Assembly (NCBI GenBank): GCA_905210545.1 | Contig: CAJLXC010000051.1 | Span: forward strand, 1 to 9,916 | Length of the DNA: 9,916 bases | Source of the DNA: an uncultured Eubacteriales bacterium | Lineage (GTDB): Bacteria > Bacillota > Clostridia > Christensenellales > Borkfalkiaceae | Reading direction: 5' to 3' | Shown: positions 1 through 5,118 of the stretch, piece after piece | Layout: the number at the start of each line of letters is the position of its first letter | Numbering within the stretch: position 1 is the first letter of the stretch | The notes under the pieces: model-generated | What the model was told of the DNA's origin: nothing | Databases searched by the model: none | The model's input: the letters and a program-made list of their open reading frames with translations, nothing else | Position numbers and translations under genes: made by a program

Positions 1-33
1 CGCCGAGCTATTTGTTTTTAGCCTTATAACGAA

Positions 34-1044
34 TTATTTCAAAGCTTCCGCAACTGCAACCGCGCAAGCGACGGTCATACCGACCATCGGGTTGTTGCCC
101 GCGCCGATAAGTCCCATCATTTCTACGTGAGCGGGAACGGAAGAAGAACCCGCGAACTGCGCGTCCGAGTGCATTCTGCCCATTGTATCCGTCATGCCGT
201 AAGAAGAAGGACCTGCCGCCATATTGTCGGGGTGGAGAGTTCTTCCCGTGCCGCCGCCGGACGCAACGGAGAAATATTTCTTCCCGTTTTCTACGCACCA
301 CTTTTTATAAGTTCCCGCAACGGGGTGCTGGAATCTCGTGGGGTTGGTAGAGTTGCCGGTGATGGAAACGCCTACGTTTTCGAGCTTCATTATGGCAACG
401 CCTTCGGGAACGTTATCCGCGCCGTAGCATTTTACGTTAGCTCTCGCGCCTTTGGAGAAAGCCTTTTCTTCTACGACGGTAACTTCTTCTTTATACGGAT
501 CGAACGTGGTTTCTACGTAAGTGAATCCGTTAATTCTGGAAATTATATAAGCGGCGTCTTTGCCGAGACCGTTAAGGATAACTCTTAAAGGTTTAATTCT
601 TACTTTGTTGGCGTTGAGAGCGATTTTAATCGCGCCTTCCGCCGCGGCGAAAGATTCGTGCCCCGCAAGGAAGCAAAAGCACTCCGTTTCTTCGGACAAA
701 AGCATTTTGCCGAGATTGCCGTGTCCCAGACCGACTTTTCTGTTCTCCGCAACCGAGCCGGGGATACAGAAGGACTGCAAACCGATACCGATATTCGCAG
801 CGGCGGTCGCGGCGGACTTGTCGCCCGTTTTTTCCGCGGCTTTTATCGCGATTGCAGAACCTACGGTATAAGCCCATTTTGCGTTTTCGAAGCAGATAGG
901 CTGAGTTTCCTGCACGATAGTGTAAGGAGAAATGCCTTTTGCTTCGCATATTTTCTGACATTCGTCTATAGACGAAATGCCGTATTCTTTGAGCGTGGCG
1001 AGAATTTTCGCCTCTCTTCTTTCATAACCTTCGAATTGAGCCAT
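34..1044 (-). CDS. GGGtGRT family protein, function unknown
   Basis: This 336-residue protein carries the glycine-rich GGGTGRT signature at residues 263-269, which names the family (Pfam GGGtGRT). No biochemical activity of the family is known to me. Other visible features are a glycine/alanine-rich C-terminus (about 296-336), a GLGHGN stretch at 105-110, and many cysteines (C29, C33, C51, C93, C122, C124, C206, C250, C327), which would suit metal or sulfur chemistry. I see no signal peptide or clear membrane segment, so it is probably cytosolic. The ATG follows an AAGGAGG ribosome binding site (1054-1060) that overlaps the stop codon of the upstream NifU-like gene. The intergenic gap is 14 nt, so the two are co-transcribed and probably translationally coupled. 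A role alongside the NifU-like protein is inferred from this pairing. The family assignment is firm; the function is open. Confidence 0.93.
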   Translation of the reverse strand: MAQFEGYERREAKILATLKEYGISSIDECQKICEAKGISPYTIVQETQPICFENAKWAYTVGSAIAIKAAEKTGDKSAATAAANIGIGLQSFCIPGSVAENRKVGLGHGNLGKMLLSEETECFCFLAGHESFAAAEGAIKIALNANKVRIKPLRVILNGLGKDAAYIISRINGFTYVETTFDPYKEEVTVVEEKAFSKGARANVKCYGADNVPEGVAIMKLENVGVSITGNSTNPTRFQHPVAGTYKKWCVENGKKYFSVASGGGTGRTLHPDNMAAGPSSYGMTDTMGRMHSDAQFAGSSSVPAHVEMMGLIGAGNNPMVGMTVACAVAVAEALK

Positions 1045-1058
1045 AATAGTCTGCCTCC

Positions 1059-1760
1059 TTACTCTTTGCGCGGGTCGATGTATTTGACCGCGCCGTCTTC
1101 GGGTTTAAAGCGTCCGTAAGTGCCTTTCGCTTTTTCGTAAGCCTCGTTGGGTTCCATACCCTTTTTGATAAAGTCCGTCATTTTGCCGAGAGATACGAAT
1201 TCGTAACCTATAACCTCGTCGTTTTCGTCGAGAGCCATTCTGGTGCAATAACCTTCGGTCATTTCGAGATATCTTACGCCTTTGGCTTTCGTGCCGTACA
1301 TAGTGCCGACCATAGAACGCGCGCCCTTGCCGAGATCTTCCATACCCGCGCCGATAACGAGACCGTCTTCGGAGAAAGCGGACTGAGAACGACCGTATAC
1401 TATCTGTAAAAACAGTTCGCGCATAGCAGTGTTTATCGCGTCGCAAACGAGGTCGGTGTTAAGAGCTTCGAGCAAGGTTTTGCCGGGGAGAATTTCCGCA
1501 GCCATAGCCGCCGAATGCGTCATTCCGGAACAACCTATCGTTTCTACCAACGCTTCTTCTATAATGCCGTTTTTAACGTTTAACGACAACTTGCATGCGC
1601 CCTGCTGGGGTGCGCACCAACCGACACCGTGCGTATAAGCCGAAATATCTTTTATTTCTTTGGCTTCTACCCATTTGCCCTCTTCGGGAATGGGCGCGGG
1701 ACCGTGATGAGGTCCTTTAGCGACACAGCACATTTCTTTTACTTCTGCCGAATATTGCAT
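1059..1760 (-). CDS. NifU-like iron-sulfur cluster scaffold family protein
   Basis: This 233-residue protein resembles the NifU/IscU N-terminal scaffold fold, on which Fe-S clusters are assembled. The clearest match is GCSGMTHSAAMAAEILPGKT at 76-95, which parallels the NifU segment around its second cluster cysteine (GCGSA-type followed by a GKT loop). Further cysteines that could be ligands are C49 and C56 (GWCAPQQGAC), C77, C106 and C172, plus a CC pair at 11-12. It is longer than IscU (about 130 residues), and the C-terminal part (about 140-233) has no NifU match that I recognise. I chose the ATG at 1760 because GGAGGG (1770-1775) sits 9 nt upstream. The in-frame upstream extension to 1832 runs through the promoter, so it cannot be coding. 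It is the first gene of a two-gene unit with the GGGtGRT gene. True scaffold activity is inferred; a specialised metal or sulfur role is equally possible. Confidence 0.85.
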   Translation of the reverse strand: MQYSAEVKEMCCVAKGPHHGPAPIPEEGKWVEAKEIKDISAYTHGVGWCAPQQGACKLSLNVKNGIIEEALVETIGCSGMTHSAAMAAEILPGKTLLEALNTDLVCDAINTAMRELFLQIVYGRSQSAFSEDGLVIGAGMEDLGKGARSMVGTMYGTKAKGVRYLEMTEGYCTRMALDENDEVIGYEFVSLGKMTDFIKKGMEPNEAYEKAKGTYGRFKPEDGAVKYIDPRKE

Positions 1761-1803
1761 AAAAATATGCCCTCCATAAATTTTTCTGTCTTCAACGATT
1801 TTA

Positions 1804-1832
1804 AGTATAGCAAAAAATATTTTTTTTGACAA
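1804..1832 (-). promoter_or_regulatory. SigA-type promoter for the NifU-like/GGGtGRT unit
   Basis: On the minus strand, TTGTCA (1827-1832) and TATACT (1804-1809) are separated by 17 nt. TGC directly before the -10 box makes an extended -10. It lies about 45 nt upstream of the chosen start codon, in an AT-rich stretch. This is one of the best promoter matches in the window. Confidence 0.8.
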
Positions 1833-1863
1833 TTATTTTAAATGATTTTTGCAATGTTTTTAT

Positions 1864-1902
1864 TTCGGAACGCCGTTATTATCCGCTCCGAACCGTTTTT
1901 TT
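1864..1902 (+). terminator. Hairpin with T-tract read on the plus strand
   Basis: TTCGGAACG (1864-1872) pairs with CGCTCCGAA (1884-1892), giving 9 bp with one wobble around an 11-nt loop. Three bases later come seven T residues (1896-1902). It therefore resembles an intrinsic terminator for plus-strand transcription, yet no plus-strand gene precedes it. On the minus strand the hairpin follows the glycosylase stop codon but is succeeded by A-rich sequence, so it would be a poor terminator for that gene. Confidence 0.35.
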
Positions 1903-1903
1903 A

Positions 1904-2767
1904 CTATAATAAATCCGATTCCCGCCGCAATTTTTTTTCGAGCGACCGCTTATAATAAAACAAATATTGCTGAAAGTACCCCGAATCTTCGCCGAATTCC
2001 GACACGAACCATTCGGAAATTTTCTCCCTGTCGGTAAGCGTTCCGCAAAAGTTTTCCCGATAGACCTTTTCTATCCATACGTCCACGGGGAACGCGTCCG
2101 AGCGGTGAAAGCCGAACAGCGAAACGCAATCCGCTACCTTTCTGCCCACGCCGTAAATTTTCAACAGTCTGTTTTTAAGCTCTTTGGCGGAAAGCTCGCG
2201 CATTTCGTCCGTATTCGTTTCGCCCGAAGCAACGCTTTCCGCAAGGCGTTTTATAAAAGGCGCGCGATAGCCGAGTCCTATGCCGCGATAAAATTCTTCG
2301 TTCTCTAAAGCCATAACTTCCGCCGCGGGAAAAGACCGATATTTCACCCCGCAAAAGGTTTTTTCCTCTCCGAGCGCGGCGCACAGCCTTTCTATTATCC
2401 CCTTTATCCTCGGGATATTGTTGTTCTGCGACACAACGAAAGAAAACAGAGCCTCTTCGGCGTTCTGATTAAGTATTCTGACGCCCTTGCCGAGTTCTGC
2501 CGCAACCGAAAGAGTTCCGCCGAAGCTTTTCGCCCGCGCGACTATTGCCGAATAATCGCGACCAAGATCGAAGTACCGATAAAAATAATCTTTGTCTTTA
2601 TCTTCGCATTCTATCGCGGTAAACCCGTTTTCCGTCGCAACGCGGCACGCCTTATCGCCCGACACGACGAAATATCCGTTATCCGACGGCGAAAAGCGGA
2701 ATAGCTGCCCGCATAAAAGAGTGTCGGCAGCATTAAAATATTCGGAAGAAACCGTTATCTTTTGCAT
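1904..2767 (-). CDS. ogg: 8-oxoguanine DNA glycosylase/AP lyase (OGG1 type)
   Basis: This is a 287-residue helix-hairpin-helix DNA glycosylase of the OGG1 family, which excises 8-oxoguanine opposite cytosine and nicks the abasic site (base excision repair). The N-terminal OGG domain carries the CGQLFRF motif (19-25). SQNNNIPRIKGIIERLC (113-129) closely matches the asparagine-rich opposite-base recognition loop of OGG1. The HhH segment IYGVGRKVADC (204-214) contains the expected Schiff-base lysine K210, and FPVDVW (226-231) contains the catalytic aspartate D229. The length is close to other bacterial OGG1 proteins and all key residues are present, so it should be active. A weak AGGTGG site (2771-2776) lies close to the ATG. 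It sits just beyond the rpmA terminator with no clear promoter of its own that I can see, so it may depend on read-through or on an unseen promoter. Confidence 0.92.
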   Translation of the reverse strand: MQKITVSSEYFNAADTLLCGQLFRFSPSDNGYFVVSGDKACRVATENGFTAIECEDKDKDYFYRYFDLGRDYSAIVARAKSFGGTLSVAAELGKGVRILNQNAEEALFSFVVSQNNNIPRIKGIIERLCAALGEEKTFCGVKYRSFPAAEVMALENEEFYRGIGLGYRAPFIKRLAESVASGETNTDEMRELSAKELKNRLLKIYGVGRKVADCVSLFGFHRSDAFPVDVWIEKVYRENFCGTLTDREKISEWFVSEFGEDSGYFQQYLFYYKRSLEKKLRRESDLL

Positions 2768-2800
2768 AGTCCACCTGAAAATCGCTTTAAAAGTTTGAAA

Positions 2801-2830
2801 TAAAACAAAAGGACCGACGATCGGCCCTTT
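2801..2830 (-). terminator. Intrinsic terminator after rpmA
   Basis: On the minus strand, AAAGGGCCGA (2821-2830) pairs with TCGGTCCTTT (2808-2817) over 10 bp with one G-T wobble and a 3-nt loop, followed by TGTTTTA. It lies 10 nt beyond the rpmA stop codon and separates the ribosomal genes from the glycosylase gene. Confidence 0.8.
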
Positions 2831-2840
2831 CGGTTTTTTG

Positions 2841-3113
2841 TTATTTTGCGTAAACGCTTACTTTCTTATCGCTTCTGCCGAGTCTTTCGAATTTAACTAC
2901 TCCGTCGATAAGAGCGAACAACGTATCGTCGCTGCCGATACCCACGTTGTTGCCGGGATGAATTTTAGTTCCGCGCTGACGAACGATGATGCTGCCTGCG
3001 GAAACGGTCTGACCGTCGTTAGCCTTTATGCCTAAACGCTTTGCGTTGCTGTCTCTGCCGTTTTTGGTGCTGCCGCCGCCTTTGTGGTGCGCAAATAATC
3101 TGAATAATATCAT
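2841..3113 (-). CDS. rpmA: 50S ribosomal protein L27, with cleavable N-terminal extension
   Basis: This 90-residue protein of the large ribosomal subunit has the conserved L27 core GGGSTKNGRDS (12-22), KRLGIK (25-30) and the RQRGTKIHPG segment (46-55). The mature N-terminus of L27 reaches the peptidyl transferase centre. The residues AHHKGGGST (8-16) align with the start of E. coli L27, so MILFRLF is an extra 7-residue extension ending in F before A. This is the pattern removed by the cysteine protease Prp in Firmicutes; the usual extension is about nine residues and ends in QFF. The start has AAGGAGG (3121-3127) 7 nt upstream, overlapping the rplU stop codon, with a 12-nt gap between genes. 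The prp (ysxB) gene normally found between rplU and rpmA is absent, and obgE does not follow. Confidence 0.98.
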   Translation of the reverse strand: MILFRLFAHHKGGGSTKNGRDSNAKRLGIKANDGQTVSAGSIIVRQRGTKIHPGNNVGIGSDDTLFALIDGVVKFERLGRSDKKVSVYAK

Positions 3114-3125
3114 ATTTTAGCCTCC

Positions 3126-3497
3126 TTATTCCGCAGCCGCGTCTTCCGCGGGTTTGTCTTTTTTAACAGCGGCTTTCTTGACAGCTTTCTTCGCGGAAGC
3201 GATTTCAAGCACCTTTACAGCCGTGAAAGGCTGACGATGGCCCTGTTTCTTTCTTTCGTTCTTTTTAGCTTTATACTTAAAAACAACGACCTTTTTTTCT
3301 TTGTCCTGCGCGACGATTTCGCCTATCATCTTAAAGCTTTCCGCGTCTTTCGCGACTTTGATGCCCTTTTCGTCGGATACCATCAAAACTTTAAGCTCGA
3401 CTTTATCGCCTACGTTTCCGGGAAGCTTTTCGAATCTGATGACCGAACCGACTTCCGCCTTGTACTGTTTTGAACCGTTTTCTACGATTGCGTACAT
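3126..3497 (-). CDS. rplU: 50S ribosomal protein L21
   Basis: This 123-residue protein of the large ribosomal subunit binds 23S rRNA. It starts with the typical MYAIVENGSKQYK and carries the L21 signature KYKAKKNERKKQGHRQPFT (74-92). The family is usually about 103 residues. The extra C-terminal tail (about 101-123) is rich in lysine and alanine (AKKAVKKAAVKKDKPAEDAAAE), probably disordered, and a common kind of lineage-specific addition. GGAGG (3503-3507) lies 5 nt before the ATG. It is the first gene of the rplU-rpmA unit, behind a strong promoter and a structured leader. Confidence 0.98.
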   Translation of the reverse strand: MYAIVENGSKQYKAEVGSVIRFEKLPGNVGDKVELKVLMVSDEKGIKVAKDAESFKMIGEIVAQDKEKKVVVFKYKAKKNERKKQGHRQPFTAVKVLEIASAKKAVKKAAVKKDKPAEDAAAE

Positions 3498-3581
3498 TTT
3501 TACCTCCGTCTCTACCAGTCTCGCCGAATTTAAATTTGGGGCGGCAGTTACGCGCTTATAAAACCCCTTTCGAGCGGCACG
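3498..3581 (-). promoter_or_regulatory. Probable L21 leader (5' UTR of rplU)
   Basis: About 84 nt separate the predicted transcription start from the rplU ATG. The transcript contains GGGG (minus strand, about 3563-3566) opposite CCCC (about 3538-3541), an ACTGCCGCCCC stretch, and GGCGAGACTGG just before the ribosome binding site. GCCG/CGGC can close an outer helix. The position and the GC-rich paired segments fit the L21 leader element described in Firmicutes, thought to give autogenous control of L21. I recognise it by location and partial motif resemblance, not by a covariance search. Confidence 0.55.
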
Positions 3582-3587
3582 TTTGAT

Positions 3588-3616
3588 ATTTTACATTATT
3601 TTCTTTATATTGTCAA
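3588..3616 (-). promoter_or_regulatory. SigA-type promoter for rplU-rpmA
   Basis: On the minus strand, a perfect -35 box TTGACA (3611-3616) and TAAAAT (3588-3593) are spaced by exactly 17 nt in AT-rich sequence. This is the strongest promoter in the window, as expected for ribosomal protein genes. Confidence 0.88.
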
Positions 3617-3647
3617 ACGTTTTGGTATATTTTTACGGCGTTTGGCA
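3611..3647. repeat. Inverted repeat in the divergent rplU/helical-protein promoter region
   Basis: TGTCAAACG (3611-3619) and CGTTTGGCA (3639-3647) are inverted copies matching at 8 of 9 positions, centred at 3629. The left arm contains the rplU -35 box (minus strand TTGACA). The right arm gives TTGGCA on the plus strand, facing the gene at 3690, but no good -10 box lies 16-18 nt beyond it. The repeat could be a regulator site or simply two back-to-back -35 regions. Confidence 0.4.
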
Positions 3648-3689
3648 AAACTATTTTTATATTTGATTAAAATAAGGAGCAAAAAACGA

Positions 3690-4127
3690 ATGGAAGCTGA
3701 AAACGTAAACGGCAAAGCGATAAACGACGTGTATAAAAACGCACATATCGCGCTTCAGAGTATTTCGGACGTTATGCCTGCCGTAGACTGCGACGACCTT
3801 AAAAAAGAACTTCGCGACGAATACGAGGGTTACGAGAAAATCATAGGCGAAATTTCCACTTATATGTCGGAACAAAAGGTAGAACCAAAAGACATAGGCG
3901 CGTTCAAAAAAGCGATGATGTGGAGCAGCATAAAAATGAAAACGCTTATGGACGACAGCAGAAACAAAATCGCGGATATGATGATAAAAGGCACGGTTAT
4001 GGGAATAAACGAGCTTAAAGCGATGGAAAACGAAAAAGAAAATTACGACGAAAAGGTCGCGGAATTCATCAGCGCGCTGTTAAAGCTCGAAGAGGGTTAC
4101 GTAGAAAAACTCAAAGCGTTTTTATGA
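3690..4127 (+). CDS. Small all-helical bundle protein, function unknown
   Basis: This is a 145-residue protein with no family name that I can assign with confidence. It is strongly helical, with amphipathic segments at about 8-29, 34-62, 67-116 and 119-144, so a four- to five-helix bundle is likely. The general look recalls ferritin-like small proteins found in many Clostridia, for example the MMIKGTVMGINELKAM segment (97-112). The only cysteine is C34, and there is no obvious paired E/H metal site, signal peptide or membrane segment. I chose the ATG at 3690 because AAGGAG (3674-3679) lies 10 nt upstream. An in-frame ATG at 3642 has no ribosome binding site and lies within the upstream control region. 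The gene diverges from rplU and ends at its own intergenic region before a convergent gene. It is real by codon pattern and ribosome binding site; its role is unknown. Confidence 0.8.
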   Translation: MEAENVNGKAINDVYKNAHIALQSISDVMPAVDCDDLKKELRDEYEGYEKIIGEISTYMSEQKVEPKDIGAFKKAMMWSSIKMKTLMDDSRNKIADMMIKGTVMGINELKAMENEKENYDEKVAEFISALLKLEEGYVEKLKAFL

Positions 4128-4272
4128 CTTTTTATAAATCTTTCGCCGCTTATGCGGGTTATTCCGCTTTTTAATCGGCTGCCGCAAAAAAGCGCAGCGG
4201 CGCGACTTGACTTATAATAACCGCCGACAACCGCAAACACAATTCAAAAAACTTCGATCCGAAAAAAATTTT

Positions 4273-4304
4273 CCCGCCCGCAAGTTTTTGCGGGCGGGAT
4301 TTTT
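4273..4304. terminator. Strong bidirectional intrinsic terminator
   Basis: CCCGCCCGCAA (4273-4283) and TTGCGGGCGGG (4288-4298) form a perfect 11-bp stem with a GTTT loop. ATTTTTG follows on the plus strand. On the minus strand, AAAA and then seven T residues follow (4262-4272). It sits between the convergent helical-protein and YjbQ-family genes and can serve both. Confidence 0.88.
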
Positions 4305-4333
4305 GTTCTGTTAATTTATCGGAGAGTCACCGA

Positions 4334-4984
4334 TTAAAACCATTTTTTGGTGTCTTTCGGATCTCTTCTCTTCTGCTGCAGGGTGTAGTGAACGTCGTCG
4401 GCTTTTTCTTCGTCGGTGAATTTTCTCCAGGTATCGATTACTTTGCCGTCGTTGTATTTTCTGTCGTTTACGTCTTCGGTCGTACCCATAACGGTTACGT
4501 TTACCTGACGATGTCTTGCTCTTACCTGATCCCAGTCAACGAAATAGATATGCGCGAATTCGCCGCCGTCAAGCACGCCGTCTTTAATGGTCATCGCTTC
4601 GCTTCTGCCGAAGAATACGGAACGCAGATGTCCGTCCGTGTTGAGAGAAGTCCAGTCGCCCGGTTCGTCAACCATTCTTCCGAACTGGCTGTGTATGGGA
4701 CCGGGGTGCATATACTGGTTGGTTTCGGAATAATCGGGAACGAGCTTCTGCATAATCTTTAATATATCGTGCTGTAAAAATTCAAGATCGTAGATGTCTA
4801 CGTCGTGCGAACATTCCTGAATCATAACCGAGCAGGTGGTGTGATGCGACGCGATGGTCACCGTTCCGTTTTTGATACCGGACTGTTTTACGATATCGAT
4901 TACTTCGCGCGAAATATCGTGGAACGTAGGTCTCCAACCCTTGCTCTGCACTTCTAATTCTTTCTGAAATACTTTAAATTCCAT
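4334..4984 (-). CDS. YjbQ/UPF0047 family protein, long form
   Basis: This 216-residue protein belongs to the YjbQ (UPF0047, COG0432) family. Its members are small trimeric proteins for which a weak thiamine-phosphate synthase activity has been reported, with no settled physiological role. Family marks are SHHTTCSVMIQE (46-57), D61 and D66, H93, GHLRS (118-122) with FFGRSEAMTIKDG (124-136), and VDWDQVRARHRQVNVTVMG (149-167), equivalent to the conserved C-terminal strand ending in an arginine-rich turn. Typical members have about 130-140 residues. This one has additional sequence in the middle (about 85-115) and a charged tail of about 48 residues (169-216). AAGGAG (4992-4997) lies 7 nt before the ATG. 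It has its own promoter and a terminator, so it appears monocistronic. Confidence 0.85.
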   Translation of the reverse strand: MEFKVFQKELEVQSKGWRPTFHDISREVIDIVKQSGIKNGTVTIASHHTTCSVMIQECSHDVDIYDLEFLQHDILKIMQKLVPDYSETNQYMHPGPIHSQFGRMVDEPGDWTSLNTDGHLRSVFFGRSEAMTIKDGVLDGGEFAHIYFVDWDQVRARHRQVNVTVMGTTEDVNDRKYNDGKVIDTWRKFTDEEKADDVHYTLQQKRRDPKDTKKWF

Positions 4985-5015
4985 TGTAAAACTCCTTAAA
5001 TATTAGTTTAACATT

Positions 5016-5044
5016 ATTTTACCATTTTTATATTGCGCCGTCAA
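5016..5044 (-). promoter_or_regulatory. SigA-type promoter for the YjbQ-family gene
   Basis: On the minus strand, TTGACG (5039-5044) and TAAAAT (5016-5021) are 17 nt apart. TGG before the -10 box makes an extended -10. The distance to the start codon is about 31 nt, with the ribosome binding site in between. Confidence 0.82.
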
Positions 5045-5075
5045 GCGGAATTGCAGAATTATCTTTACATTATTT

Positions 5076-5095
5076 AAAAGGATTATAACCTTTTT
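5076..5095. terminator. Weak hairpin after the CapA-family gene
   Basis: AAAAGG (5076-5081) and CCTTTT (5089-5094) form a 6-bp stem with a 7-nt AT loop, about 24 nt beyond the CapA-family stop codon. The T-run is mostly within the stem, so termination would be weak. This is the only candidate terminator I see for the operon. Confidence 0.3.
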
Positions 5096-5118
5096 CCCGC
5101 CCTGCGCAAAAAGACAGG

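Noticed and set aside
1..33. Sequence downstream of the GGGtGRT gene
   Set aside because: It is too short to judge; no hairpin or T-tract is visible for termination.
1761..1832. In-frame N-terminal extension of the NifU-like gene to 1832
   Set aside because: The extension overlaps the -35/-10 promoter, and the ATG at 1760 has an ideal ribosome binding site.
4146..4172. Competing 4-bp hairpins (CCGC, GCGG, CCGC) followed by five T residues just after the helical-protein gene
   Set aside because: The stems are too short to call a terminator or attenuator with any confidence, and the strong terminator at 4273 suffices.
4208..4304. TATAAT at 4213-4218 followed by a strong terminator, suggesting a small RNA
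   Set aside because: There is no -35 box at 16-18 nt and no extended -10. The terminator is explained by the convergent genes.
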